DNA from: Echinometra lucunter
Lineage: Eukaryota > Echinodermata > Echinoidea > Camarodonta > Echinometridae
Direction of reading: 5' to 3'
DNA length: 64,000 nucleotides
NCBI GenBank assembly: GCA_029962745.1
Contig: CM057165.1
Span: 4,115,435 to 4,179,434, forward strand
Below, one piece after another: positions 33,567 through 47,958 of the stretch. The translations under genes and the position numbers were made by a program. Each line of letters opens with the position of its first letter. Positions within the stretch are counted from its first letter, which is position 1. The notes under the pieces are model-generated. The model worked only from the letters and a program-made list of their open reading frames with translations, did not search any database and was not told where the DNA came from.

Positions 33567-33980
33567 TTTCGGATCCATGACTGAAGTTAGCTAAGGATAA
33601 TGTTATTTGCTTAGAACCAAGCACCTTCCCCAACAAAAGAAGAAATTTGTATTTGCTGTATTTTCCAATCCAAGGTCTTTTACAACAGCATACAGAACAG
33701 TAGCCCGTTGCTACTTGTCTGGGACCGAAGATTTCTATTATATCGCCCTCACACCCACTCATAGATGATTCCCTGGAGGGGGTCATCATATTCTCTCCAG
33801 AAATTCAGTGAAGAAGCCTGGACACTTTCCTTCATTTATTTTCATTCCATTTGACTCTGTTGTAAGGCTGAGGTAAGAGTAAACATTTAGCCCCAAGTAT
33901 TTGCAACATGCTCCTACAAGTAGATTATTTTTGTGTTTTGCTACATTTGTAGAATTCACTGTATCAATGTGTGTATATGG

Positions 33981-33986
33981 AATAAA
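33981..33986 (+). terminator. Candidate ANAPC2 polyadenylation signal AATAAA
   Basis: Canonical hexamer about 850 bases after the stop codon, the first good plus-strand candidate after the decayed copies. Confidence 0.5.
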
Positions 33987-36968
33987 AGTTTACACATGAA
34001 TTTTTAATTAACGATATTATCATCATTTTTTCCTTCTTTGGAGACTGTGTAAGCATTCACATAAGGTACTGTACTATGGGGAGAATTCAGTGCATGTTAC
34101 ATAGTTACCCAGTTTCCGCTTCAATATCAAGACAAGCACATCACATTTATGTCGGTTGGTATTCCAGGGATTTTATTTCATTATAGTCAAGTATTAAAAG
34201 TTTGATATTAGCTGAAGAAAGAAATAATACATGAAGTATGAATATGAATTACATTTCTAAGAATGATACTAGTGATAAAATAAATTTCAGTAAGAATAAC
34301 AAGTGGGAAATGTAAATGAGTTATACACGTCCATGTACATGTACACAAAAACAGGTGTCTAGTGGGAGATTTTAGAATGATCAAATTGACAAGAAATCAC
34401 TTGCTTTCCCATATTAACCCATGGAGGTACAGTGTCACCTTTAGGAGATGCTTTTGTAGTATCTGTTGGTCCAGAATGCTGGGCACTAAACATTATAAAT
34501 CAGCAGAAAGAGAAAAATTCACTGAAAAATGTGTGTCCATTTCCAACGCCGTATGGTGTGGCGTTCTCGAATTAGAGCACTTTAATTGTAACTAATCATT
34601 CCACTCCCTAAATTGGCAATGCAGTGAATGTAACATAATCCCTCTTTCCATGTTCAAATTGGCAATGTTTGATGAAATTTTACAATTATAATTCATTTCG
34701 GTTCATGTTTTATCCATATTTATCTTTTTCAAACTATGTAAGAGTGGAAAAAAATAATATTTGTTGCCAATTTGAGGAATGAAAATGATTAATTTAGACC
34801 TCAAGAAAGCTCTGTACCTCTATGGGTTAAAAGGCAGATGCACTGCACACAGAAAGGGGTACATGGGACCACACACAAAGGTGGCATGAGTGTTCAGCCT
34901 GAACATTTCAGCTATTTCTTCTCATCTTATTTTGAAAATGATGGCATTTGAAGAGTATTTTCCCTAACTCACATTTAAAAAAATGAAAAAACAAAAACAA
35001 ACAAGCAAACAAAAAAATAAAAACAGACAGCATACTCACAAATAACAAATTTAACAATTTCCAAAAACTCAAAGCTTCTCTTTAACAATTTTAAGTGCTA
35101 TTATGAAAATGACTTGTTGTTTGCATGAAGAACAGACAATAAAACAGTTAATTGCAAACAGATTTCACAGGTCATGGAAGGAATGATATGCATATTATAA
35201 AAGGAATCGGTATGAAAGACTTCTGTCTACCAGTACTGCCATTCCCATGTGCAAATGCAACCAGATTTTGTTACAAGAATCAATATTATTAGTATATTCG
35301 TTATTAAAATATAGACGATATATGTACTATTTTCTTCAATTACTATATGAAATACAGGCTTATTTGCTAGGATCACCTAGCGAATAAGCACATGCATTCC
35401 ATACAGTTATGCTGGTTTGCAAAGAAGTGGTTACACCATGCAATCTTTCTGGAAACTTTGTCAGCAATGTAGTTTCACCATTAAAAGAATAGCTGTATAC
35501 CTTGCTCACTAGGCCTCTTGTTTATGATTTACAATTTACTTTAAAGCTATTACTAGTTACATATTTATTATTTACCCCACTTAATGATATGTGCACAAGT
35601 CAAGTCACATTGTTTAAGTCTAAAATGCAAAAAATAAAATAAAATGATAAAAATAATCAAAAAAAAATTAATCAAAATAAAGGCTACATGATTTGTGCTA
35701 TAGGAATATGTACAAAACGTTATGTAAAATATGACCAAAGATACCTTGCTCTTTGCAAAATGACTTTAAAATAATAAATGTAGAACATAAATCATGACTT
35801 TGCATTACTTTGTGCATTTGCAGCTTTCTAAAAACAAAACCTTGAGAGTACTTTTTATTTCAAATTACAAAGTTTCCTGACAAACAATAACAGACTTTTT
35901 TCTGGCAAGAATGATTTAAAAATTAATATTCTTTTTTCCCCCACATTTTCTAAAAACATTTGGTTTCTGTGTTTAATTTCAGTCTATATCAATATTAATT
36001 TCACGTCAAAGATACTTATTTGCTCCAGGGAATATTCCTATCATTCAACTGTTGAGCAAAAAGTAGCAGAATTTCCAATAAAATACATGTATAGGAAATC
36101 AAGCATTAATTTAATGTTGCAAAATGTATTCTTTTTTAAAAATACAAATACTTCAGAATACAGAGATGAACGTGCCAAATCCTAAACTCGGGCAGCAAAA
36201 CTGAATACAGAATATCATACATTTGACTGAATAATAGTTTTGAAAACAGGAATTATTTAACAAGTAAATCTATAGAAATGTATTTGTTCTACTGAGATTG
36301 TTCTGTCAGGCTTGCTTGAGACCTTCCCAACAAATTTACAAAAACAGTATATTTTCAGGTTTATTAAAATCCAAGAAACATGTGAAACTAATTAGAATAC
36401 ATGTATATAATCAGCTCTAAATACATATGTAACTGCAAAAGAAGAAAGTTCATGTGCAATAATTTTCAACTAATCTTTTTTGTTCACTTATATGAGCTAA
36501 TCTATGACAGTGTTCTAAATGTTTACATTAAAATCCTGAGAATTCTCTACTTTGATTGGTGGCATGCTTGCATTTGATCGCAAAAAAGTGTAAATGACTG
36601 GTCAGCTTCACATGCAACCAATCCTGTTTTGGGTTTTGTTATGCTTTTTTTAAACTGTGGAAAATGCGCTGGCATTCATTAGTGCAATATATATGTAGCT
36701 GAAACATAGATTTTTTTAAAATAGAAATTTATGAAAACATAATAAAGGATTATTAATCTATGAATCAAAGCAGCATTGGGACTTTTTTGATTAATTGAAA
36801 TTTATGTGTAACTATATCATTTGAACTTGTTAAAAATTTATACCACCAAAACAAGACAAAAGATTAAATCTGATCAAAGGATATAGATTGTACACTGCAA
36901 GGTTAATATATGATTTTTTATTTTCCATCAGACCCACTTCAACACTGAAATGCACAAGAGCAAAGAAT
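33987..36968. other. Tail-to-tail intergenic region, no gene seen
   Basis: AT-rich sequence between ANAPC2 and the pappalysin stop codon. It probably includes a long pappalysin 3' UTR; a minus-strand AATAAA lies at 34172-34177. A dispersed repeat (34600-34815) is present. No ORF with family resemblance. Confidence 0.6.
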
Positions 36969-37184
36969 CTATGGTGGAGGTCTGTTATGCTGCCGCACCG
37001 AGCCATTTCGTTGGCGTATGTTTTCGATGGCCTCAGGGTCACGGCACTCGCATGCTTCTCCGCAGTTTTCAGGGAACGTGATGACTTCTCCCCTGGGCGC
37101 AGTGGAGGGGCAACAAGCCCCGCTATCCCACAGGCAGTAGGCTCGGTTGTTCTTGCTCTCACACTGATCGTCATGAATGAAATT
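36969..37184 (-). CDS. Pappalysin exon 19 (C-terminal Notch repeat, stop)
   Basis: Encodes NFIHDDQCESKNNRAYCLWD, SGACCPSTAPRG and CGEACECRDPEAIENI, then TAG. It matches the C-terminal LNR of human PAPPA and PAPPA2 (CDAINNRAFCNYDGGDCC type). Phase 0 in. Confidence 0.96.
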   Translation of the reverse strand, partial: NFIHDDQCESKNNRAYCLWDSGACCPSTAPRGEVITFPENCGEACECRDPEAIENIRQRNGSVRQHNRPPP

Positions 37185-40100
37185 CTGGGAGGAATAGGGG
37201 GAAAATGGAATATGATATTTCATACTTCTGTCATTTTGTCATTTCAGTGAAACAGGTTTGTCATGAATATGCTGTATAAAAAATGTGTTAAAGTCACAAT
37301 TTTGCCAGCACCATTTCAGAATGGGGTGAAACAGCTTTGAACTTACAAGTAGGAGGGTGTAGGAAAGGGGAGGGGGTGGTGTACACAAAATTTAGAGCCC
37401 AGGAACATGTTATTTTTCATGTTAGCTGAACATAAGGGACAGTGTAATTTACTGGTGTCAGCAGTGGGATACAAACTTATGTCATGAAATCACCTATTCA
37501 TGACATAAGTTTGTATCCCAGCAGACCTCTTTCTCTGTAGGTGGCACCCTCCAGTGCGAGCTGGTAGGATCGACCAAATCGACATTTGGTGCTTCCCAGC
37601 AGACCTCTTTCTCTGTAGGTGGCACCCTCCAGTGCGAGCTGGTAGGATCGACCAAACCGACATTTGGTGCTTCCCAGCAGACCTCTTTCTCTGTAGGTGG
37701 CACCCTCCAGTGCGAGCTGGTAGGATCGACCAAACCAACATTTGGTGCTTTTGCCAGCACCATTTCGGAATGGGGTGAAACAACTTTGAACTTCCAAGTA
37801 GGAGGGTGTAGGAAAGGGGAGGGGGTGGTGTAATGTATCTGTGGAGACTAATATAGTATAGACACAATTCATGGAATTGGTTTGGGAGAACCAATGCCAA
37901 ATCCTTCAGTAATTTGAATGGGTTATCCCACCACTAATATCAGCTGGTCTGATCTGTAATCACATTGCATGTTTTTTTTTTCTATTCAGTGGGTAAAATT
38001 CCTTTAAAGGGTATGGGATTTACTATTCCAGACCCATACCATATTGACACACTGCAAGGAATATTAGGTGATTTCATGACATAAGTTTGTATCCCAACGC
38101 TGACACCAGTAAATTACACTATCCCATATGTTCAGCCAAAATGAAAAATAATCTTTTCCACTGGGGAACACAGAATCTACATGATCATAAATAACGATAC
38201 AGACACTCTGCGACTAATATTTCTATTTTCCTGGGCTCTAAACTTTGTGTATGCCAGTTTCATCCTGTACTGGATGTCTCTGATATTTAATGTTGAATCC
38301 TGGGCACTATTGTCTCTAGCAACTGTATATGTGACAAATACTATAATACTTTGTTGATATCTAATGAAGATTCAGAAGCAAGGTCTGTATGGAGCAAAAA
38401 CAAAAAGAAAAACTTTGTCATAAGTTTATGGAAATGTGAATATGTTCAGTCCTAGGGTAAAAGGGCAGGATGGGAAATACTAGCGGAGTAGCCAAAAGAT
38501 CTGGGAAGATTGGAAGAGACCAATATGTTAGCCAATAAACTAGTGGAATTTATTTGAATCGTAAATACTTGCCATTGATTGATTTGTTGTCTATTATAAT
38601 GAAGTCACAAAAAGAGATGTAGAATAGAGATGTAGAATAGACAGAAGAGAGAAAGAGTCAAAATATTCAGGAGGAGAGAAAATGAGAAAGGGGAGGAGGA
38701 AGAGATAGGGGAGAGAGAAAAAGAAATGGTGAAGACAACCTGTCGAGAGACCAGTGGGCAAAGGGAAGATTTTAACCCGAGTTATTGAATATCTCACCTC
38801 CCAGCATCTTTCCTGACATACTATCTGGTTTGGGTTAGGGTACCAGACACCTCCTGCTGTGCATAAGATGACATCATACCTTCCCAGCAGACCTCTTTCT
38901 CTGTAGGTGGCACCCTCCAGGGCGAGCTGGTAGGATCGACCAAACCGACATTTGGCATTGCAGATTGCTCCTGTGAATTATGATTTTCAAAAAATAAGGA
39001 AAGATTGAAAGAGCATATTATCTCAGCCAAAAATCATTTACAAAAGCATAAGACTAATCAAAATCATGCAGTGACATTTTCATACGGTACGTTCATATCT
39101 AACTTAGAAGGGGGCCAGGAAATGATTGCCTGAAAAGGGGGAAACACATGTTCCAAAAACTGAGATAGATTCTGATTTTGATAATGCCTCAAAGAAGTTA
39201 AAATATTCAAGGATTATTGAGACTGATATACCTGATCAGTACTGAGAGTCAGCAAGAAAAATACCAAAATCCAAAATCGCACAAACTTGAGATGGACATA
39301 AGACGGACAATAGCCCTCAGATTGTAGGGAGCAAAGATGACATGCAGGAAATTGGCAGTCTGTAATACTGCCAGAAAACGGAGGATAAAGGGAAAAAGGG
39401 AACGATGTGTCAGATATTACATAAACAAAAACATAGATTACAATACCTGCAACATGTCCTTTTCGGCAGTCAAGTGTAACATCAGGAGGCGGGAGTGGTT
39501 CAGGACAGTTGATAGATGGATCACATGGTGTAAACTCCTGGTCCCACTCACCGTCTTTGGTGCATGTTATGGTACTTGGAACCTATATAGAGTATTATGG
39601 TAAATCACTGTATTTTAACCACGTCAAATGCTTGTAAACTCATATGCTTTAAAATTGATTTACTGCATTTGATAGTGAAATAGATCTAATAAGATCTTTG
39701 ATGTGGAATTATGGTATAATGGAATAACTTCGGAAATAATGTGAGTTATTATATAATTCAGCTGATTATCTAAGGTACGCTTCTGCTGTACAACATTCTG
39801 CACATTTTAACAAATTTAAAAGTTAAAGCAGGAATATATACCATGCTTTCCCCGGGGCAGTAAAGAGTACATTGACTCTTGTAGTTGTAGCTATTGGTGC
39901 AGTTGTAGAGTCCATGATAAAGTAAGCTGGGCGGCGGGCAGGTCACCGGCACACACTCGCGTCCTACCCACGTGGAATTCTCGCTGCATTGGTAGCGAAC
40001 AACTCGCAATGGTCTAAACAAAATAAGAGAGCCGCTCATGGTAAATAATGCAAAGTTTCTAAATGATCTTTAAATTATTCTAAGGTTTCTTCAACATTCG

Positions 40101-40541
40101 TATGTGAAATTTTCAACGTTCGTACGTGGAATTTTCGCTGCATTGGTAGTAAACAACTCGCAATGGTCTGAAAAAATAAGAGAGCCGCCCATGGTCCGTG
40201 ATGCTTCAAGTTATTTAGTTTCTAAATGATCTTTCATATTATGATAAAGTTTCTTCAACGTTCATCTGTTACCTTATACTTCATTATGTTTCAAATGTAC
40301 TAGTATATATTTCATTATGTTTCAAATGTACCAGTATATATTTCATTCATATATTCTTGGCCTGTATTTCCACGTATATTCTTTTTGTGTTTTATAAACT
40401 TCGCTTATTTCATAATTATAAAGCCCATTTTTGCTTTAAATCATGTTTTGAAAAGTCCATGGTTTATATGTTTCACACACTCATAATATTATATTCATCT
40501 CACATAATGATGTTCATAGGTTTCAATCACATTTTGAAGCC

Positions 40542-40600
<59 letters not shown>

Positions 40601-43600
40601 TTATGTGTTTCCATGATTCGGTATAGTTCAAGCAGCATCATAAATGCTATGTCTTAATCAACCCGTATACAAAACAAAAGAGAGGAGGACTAGTCACTCA
40701 CCGGCCCTTCTTATAGCCAGAGGTGAAACCAGCCTTGCACCTGAATTTACAGGTGCTACCGACATTGTGACCGTCACTCCTGCAGTCCTGGCTCTGTAGC
40801 ATGGCATGAGGTGGGGTTGGTGGGGCATCGCACAATACCTGGCAAAACGACTGGGCCAAAGAGAATAACCCGTCTTCTTCGCATCGTAATGTGTTGTCCG
40901 TGCCTAGGTTTGTCATTTATTTCAAATAGGTTTGGGAAAGAGGGGAATATGGCATCAGAATAAGTTAAAGTAATGACATAATGATTGGAATTAGTCTTTA
41001 AATTTCCTACAAATTAATTGCCTGTCATAGCTGTATTTGTTCTTAATCCAGACTTTTTCACTGGCACTAAAATCTAATTTGCTGTCCCCTGAAATACTGA
41101 AAGAATCAAAAAGATACGGTGAGACAAACCAAAGACGCGATCCGTTTTTATCTTAAAACATATTCTAATAAATGTACCTCTAAGGTAATATATTTCTTCA
41201 AATTTAACTATGTAAAAGCTGTGCAGTATTTTTATCAGCATTCATTTCTTTCAGTAAAAACTATGCGAAATTAAACAGAAAGTTTCTTATGCAGGATATT
41301 GAATTTTTACCTTGTAATTTTGCAGGTGGAATGCACTTAAAGGAACACTCGCTACCATAACGTGTACCACTTGGGCAGGCTGCCGTTGCTAGGCTTGGGT
41401 CAAGCTGTGGCATCCCACAATCCACTGCTTTACACATGATGGAAGGTCCCTCCCAACTTCCACCAATGTTTTGGAGCTTTATTTTTGGAAAAATGGAATA
41501 AAACATCTTTGGTTAATGACTTTGTGTCGATTAATCTTGTGAGGTGTTTATCGATTTAATGATAAGGAAAACGTTACGTAAGAATATGAATTTCATTATA
41601 GAAATACATGTTTAGAAGAGACAACGAAAATAATCTCTTTTCACATGCTGCATTAATTGAAAAGTATAGGAAAGGAAAAATATACCCTGAAAAGAGCAAA
41701 GAGCAGTGAGCATTAAGAGCAGATTAACAAAAAACCCAACATTTTGGGGATACTTGGGCAAACATAAAGTTCATTTCTGAAGTTCATATATCGGCCTGCA
41801 AATACATGTACATGCATTTGAATAATGACTTAATACAATCTTACCGTAATCGGTTTGGTTGGTCGATATCCCGGCATGCACTGCACCTGACAGATGTCTC
41901 CATCCGCGAGTCCACTACACGTCACATTCGCATTTCGGATAACTGGTTTCTCTGCAAGCGGCCTTTCACATTGATAGTCCATGCATTGCCCTAGTTTCGG
42001 ATTGAAAACCTGGTGCCCTTGGCATGTCGATAATGCTAGAGGGTTCAAGTTATCAAATGACCGCAGTCGGATACCGGAAATGGCGATTTGTGATGTGGTT
42101 AACCATATTTTCAGGTATTGTGCGTACGAAAATGGTTTGCTCAGGTCATGAATGATGTCGATGGTAATCTGGCTCGGATCACAACTAACCGGAATAAAGT
42201 CGGTTTGTTGAATGCGCGATAATCCGGTTTGGTCGATAAGCTCCACGGATATCCGAGGGTGTTTATCATCTATATCGAATGAGCTGACTCCTGCTATGTA
42301 AACTATAACGGATGTTGCGATAACCGGCTTCTGAAACCCGACCTGAATATTCCGAGATAGCAGATGATAGAAAGTGATCTTGAAAAAGATATCTGTTGTG
42401 AAACTTCAGTTTTTTCAACGATTTGTTTTCGAGTTCTTAATGCCTTGCATAATAACAAAGAATACATGTAGAATGCAAGAAATACTTCCGAATAATAAGA
42501 TTAACAAATTAGTTCTCTTTCATAGTTATGAATAAGATGATCTGTAAGATAAGGATATCAACATAAAAGTTCTCATTTTCTCTTCGCTTTTAGCGACAAA
42601 ATTATGAATATTCGAAAGTTTTTCAGTAGTTAATTGTAACTGAAAGGGCCCTTTTGCAATTAATGAAAATAGATTTATGAATAGTGCTCCAATTCGTATT
42701 TTCATATATTTTTCCTACAGGTGGTCATGATTTGTTATACAAATCACAAACTTATAAGGATGGGAATCAACACTCAAACAGACGCTTCTGAATAGTGTGA
42801 TCAGTATATCGTTTATTCGTCTTACAACCAAAAAGATACATTTCCGAGTTATGGGTTTAGTTCTTACCTTTAGCCAATAATCTGTCGAGTTTTCGCGCCC
42901 TTCTCCGCACGGGTACCAGGCGTCGTCTAAAGTAAGCTCGGGGATGCATTCCTGGAAAAGAAAAACTTTCTTGATGATATGCCTTACCGTGTAATATTCT
43001 GTCAAGACCCTCTAAGCAAAAACTCTTGGTAATACCGCTCCTCTAATCTATTTGTTATTAGGCCCACATCATTTACTTACACTGATGTTGACATTTATAC
43101 GTTATTTGCTTAATACCATTCAGAAAAGTGACCCAGTCGGCTATGAATCTGGTCGAATTTCAGTCCAACTTTATTATTTACTAAAAGGATATAATTCCAG
43201 GCAATCAAATTTGTCTTTTCAAAGGAATTTAGGAAAGAAGACTATTTTCACATCTAATGATGACAAGAAATGAAGTGAAAATGAATTATGAAGAATACTT
43301 CAAAAACTTTCGTCAGAATGCTGCGAAGGTTAATTGATTTAAGAAAGGAGTAAAGCACTAACCCTGCCTTGTCTTGGTTGTCCAAGAACTGGTGTAATGG
43401 GACAATCAGGGGTCTTATATACCGGGTTCGCGCTGGCACTGGTGGCCCACTGGTCCGTATAGCCAGGAGGGGTATAGAACCCACAGTCTAACTCGCTGGA
43501 TGCCCGCTCAAAATCCTCGCAGACACTGTCTCCGATATAGCGGCGACAGAGGCTTGGTTCACCTGCCAAAGAAAAAATGAAAACAAAAACAAAAACAAAA

Positions 43601-46600
43601 ACAAATAAACATAACATTTTAATTAAATGCCCTTGTGCAATTTTATGAAAGTGGATAGGATGTGATGCCGATGCAAGGGTTCGATGCCTTGATAGTGAAG
43701 TACCCTTATAAAACATATGTCCTATAATGTTACTCATTATTTGGGGGGTGCTCCCTCCCCAGCCCCCTTGGGTATTTTACAGATTCATCCGCTTCTTCAA
43801 AATAAAAATGAACAGCTTCTGAGCGTCATACCTTGGTAATGACTATGAAAAAAGCATATAAAAGATAAACTGCCCTGCAACATCTCTAACCGTCTGCAGA
43901 TCAGGAATTGTGCTTTCCAACAATTTTATCATTTAAAAGAGAACGCACAATTATTTTCAAATTGAACACTGGCGTCTATTATTTTGAGAGGCATCTGGAA
44001 ATGTCAGTGTAAATTTAGATGCCATATCCCACCGCTGCCACCGCTAATTCAAAAGCAATTTGCACAAGTGGCCTCATAAAACAGTTGTTCCATATCTGCA
44101 GTAGATTACCGGATGTGAATATTGCGACAGAGGGAATAACCTTGCATTACCATCAGGAGCATTTCGGGTATTTTCTCTCTTTCTTGGTGCCATTACTTGG
44201 TTGAACCTGTTTGTTAGAGGCATTTTAAAAGTATGATACCTGACAATGATGAATCCCTCCACGTTGAACTTGATATAAACTCTGCAAGGCAAAAGAACCC
44301 CCTTTCATACCTTCACATATAAAGTCCCTCTCCAGGTGGCACAGTCTGTCGCAGCCATCACCGTCAATATGATTACCATCATCACATTCCTCTCTTACAT
44401 CAGACAGCCTGTATAAAAAGACATGCAGGAAAACGCTTATTTCCTCGGCACATTTGATGCGTCAACAAATTTGGTAGGCTATGTAAGGCACACGGTAGTA
44501 GATTTGTTGTTTGAGAATACATGTATTGCCTGTTGATATGATTAGCGAGCTAGGTGCTAAATGCAACAACCTAGCAAATAAGAAAAATCAAGCTGCCTTT
44601 ATGAAAAAAAGAACAAAAAAAAAACCCCGAAGAGGTGGTGAAGGGATGGGGGAAGGGGGGGGGGGCGGCGGGGAGAGGAGAGTAATCGTTTGGGGACAAT
44701 CCCTTTGCTTCTCAAAATGGGTCAGCAATGCCTCCCTGGATCACCTACACTGCTGATGATTTCACCAACATTTCAAATGCTATATTTACGTTTCATCTGG
44801 TAATCTGCGAGGTTGATATGATCTTCACTCATGTTTTTACCTCTCTACCCTTCCATTTCCGCAGAACTGGTCTCCTTTCTGGTACTTTGCGGGCGGTGAC
44901 GGGAGACTGTCGAGCTCTCCCCACATGGATTGGATACTGTACGAATAGGCAACGTCATCTTCTACCCATCTAGACGAAAGATGAAAGGAAAATGGCATGA
45001 ATGTTTATTGACATGTAAAATAGACAATTTTTAAAATTAATATTTATTTGATGCATTACGGGATGCCTGTTCTTGCCAAATGATTATGTACAAAGTAAAG
45101 AGAAAATAAGATTGTTTACTCGTAAAGCTTAGTGGAGCGTTCAGCAAACCAACGTAACCAGGTAAACAGTATACATTTGATACATTGGTTTCATCATGTC
45201 AAGGTCACAACCAAAAACTTTGATGAAAGACATCTTCCTTTCAGAATACAAAACGGAATCATTTTTTGGAATTAAGTTATATTCAGCTTGTTTAAGAGAT
45301 CTGATTTATTATGTTAATCAACAGCTCGTCTAAGACATGGTCCACATGGTCTATATGAGACAAACCTGTCTTCAAACCACGTTGTTTCAACTTCATCCAC
45401 GACATCATCATCGCGTTCGAAAGGCGGATCCCTGATGACACGATAACGATGGGGCGTGCAAGCTTCGCATTCAGGAGCGTTCGGTGCCGACACGACCTGC
45501 ACAGCGTCGATGATGGTATATAAGCCGCGGACATGAAGAGTGACGCCGAGGAGACGTTTGTCGGTGAAGAGCCGGGTGGTGAAGGGTATGTCGCAGTCGA
45601 CAGATACGGGTCCGAGTGATTCTTGTGTGTCTTCTGGTTGCAAGAGGGGAAAAGAGTTCATTACCTTTGCAAAAATCCATCAGACAAATTTTATTGGACG
45701 GCATTCAGCACTTTTTCCTTCACTGTTTTGTCTACTTTAAAGGTTTTGGAACATCCTTATAAGGTGATTTAGATAAAATGATCTTGATAATCATCAAGTA
45801 CACTTAGGAATATTTACATTACCTCCCTTTTTACTAGAATTTCGATTCATCAAAAATTCGAATTCGAATTAATACCACATATCACGACCAAGGGAGACAC
45901 CAGTGTATTTTGAAAAGGGAGAATTTTTATGGTTTTCAACCTTAGCCCACAGGGGAGTTTATCTAAAAATAGGACAATCATAATGGTTGCATGACCCTGT
46001 CCTCTCTTCCCCATACTCCTGTTTCTTCTCCTTCTTCTTCTTCTTCTTCTTCTTCTTCTTCTTCTTCTCCTGCCGTCTCTTGCTAAAAACAAAAAGGATG
46101 AAAAGTACGCATTCATTGCTGAAAACCAAACCGACATATCGGTACTTCCTGGGGCATCAGTAAAAAAAAATCATTTATTTGACGAACACAATTCTGATTT
46201 TACTTACCATCATAGCGGAGGATGACATTACTGATCGCGTCGCGAGAGCGGTAGACGAAGCTGACCCAGATGGAGATTCGAGTTGGAATGACGTGGTGCT
46301 CGAAGTCCAGATCGAGATGGCAGTCGCTGCAGACAGTGCTACCCGACGTGAATGCCATCCATCCTTGCTTGTTTAACTCACATTGCTTTGCATCTGGCGG
46401 GCCTGGTGTGAACACAAAAAGGGAAATCGTATTCATGTTACATCTAAGCATACCAAGTCGCATCATAATGGGCCGTATCGATAAAAATAGCATTTTCTTC
46501 CGAGCAAATGCTTCCTAGTAAAAACTTGCAGTCCTAGTGAAAGCTGGAGAGATTGCTAGTTCTCTACTTTTTGCTTCATATGTCAGTCACTGCTTAGGAT

Positions 46601-47911
46601 TACGCTTTAGCTCATGCTTACGGTGCAAACAATAGATTGGTACATCCAGATGGCATGGATGGTCGCCGAAGCATGACTACCACCTTGCAGATGCACTTGG
46701 GCAGTGAAGCAGGTATGTTATGTTTAATAGACAATACTACCTATTTTGTAAAGCTCTTTCCACGGCAGGCAAGCCCCCATTGTCTGTTTTCTAGGAAAGG
46801 CAAGCTATCTTTGTCCTTTTACATATTGGTGTAGTGGTATTGCTTTACACGTTAATGAAATACACGGGTTTTAAACGTAGGGCCTAGAGTGGTTTCGAAA
46901 AGGCAATTTTCGCTCTTTATGTGTAGTGTATATAGTCGTCGGTTAAAATAGCAAATAGTAATTGAAATTTAAAAAAAAAATCTTCAACATTCACTACGAC
47001 ATTGTTCAAACAGAATTATCTAACATCCCGAAAATTGAACCCCACTTTGTTTCATGTATGTGTAGTTTATTGCGTCTTTCAGCAATATATCTTTCGATAG
47101 TATGAAAATATCTTAAATAATGTACGAAATGTTGAACGGATGTTAAAGATTCTAAGTTTCTGCATCTAAATATATAGTGCTTCCAAAGCAAAAGCAAGAA
47201 GTTAATAATGAAAACGTATCTTGACGTGGCTCGCTCTGTCAACCCAAACAGAATATTTTTAGTAGATAAAATGGAAAAGAAGGAAAGCCCCGGAAAAGCT
47301 GTATTTACCCCTAACCAAAACTGTTCAATGACCTTACATGAAACAAAAAGGTGTTCGAGATTTTCATAATCGTTGTAACAAAAACAGCAGTTTGCACTTG
47401 TAATTCTATTAATACGACATAACCAGACCTTAGTTGGTAATAAGTTATGGACAATTTTCAGCTGGAACACGCGTAACCTAGTGTCTATTGAAAGCGTGAA
47501 CGGCAACTTCATTAGCTTAACAATGGTTGCTTCTTCATAGTTATACAGTTCACTGAGGCGATTAAAACGAGATGAAATAGAGGAATTGTTAATTTGCATA
47601 CACATAGAATAAATTTGTCGTTCGGGAACCTAAACTGACTTTTTAATCATACCATCAATAGTTAGAATTGGAGTAGAGTCTAAATGTGTCACTAGAGTGT
47701 GGAAATTATGTTGAAGAAAATACTGTTTCCACGTTGAGGGCATTTTCTTGTAACAATCTTATGTCCAGGTTGTTTTTAATACTTTGTAGATCCATTCATT
47801 GGTTTGTATTTTCTTTGATCTATTTTAGTATGTACTGCAAATGCTTTGTATTTCTTGTTTGTTTTCTTTTGAATATATGGATCAATAAAAAATGATCAGT
47901 AATAAAAAAAT

Positions 47912-47958
<47 letters not shown>

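Noticed and set aside
34362..34595. 77-codon plus-strand ORF between ANAPC2 and pappalysin
   Set aside because: No family resemblance, no splice partner, and it lies in AT-rich repeat-containing flank.
37517..37750. Possible CRISPR-like array
   Set aside because: Units are contiguous without spacers, derive from a neighbouring exon, and the DNA is eukaryotic.
37490..37900. Open frames of 74-136 codons over the 78-bp array as a repeat-protein gene
   Set aside because: The frames are open only because an exon fragment of length divisible by three is tandemly repeated; no start context, splice sites or downstream coding support.
44961..44961. Acceptor GTAG/AAGATG for pappalysin exon 9
   Set aside because: Joining exon 8 there gives an immediate stop; the site eight bases upstream in gene order (44969) is in frame.
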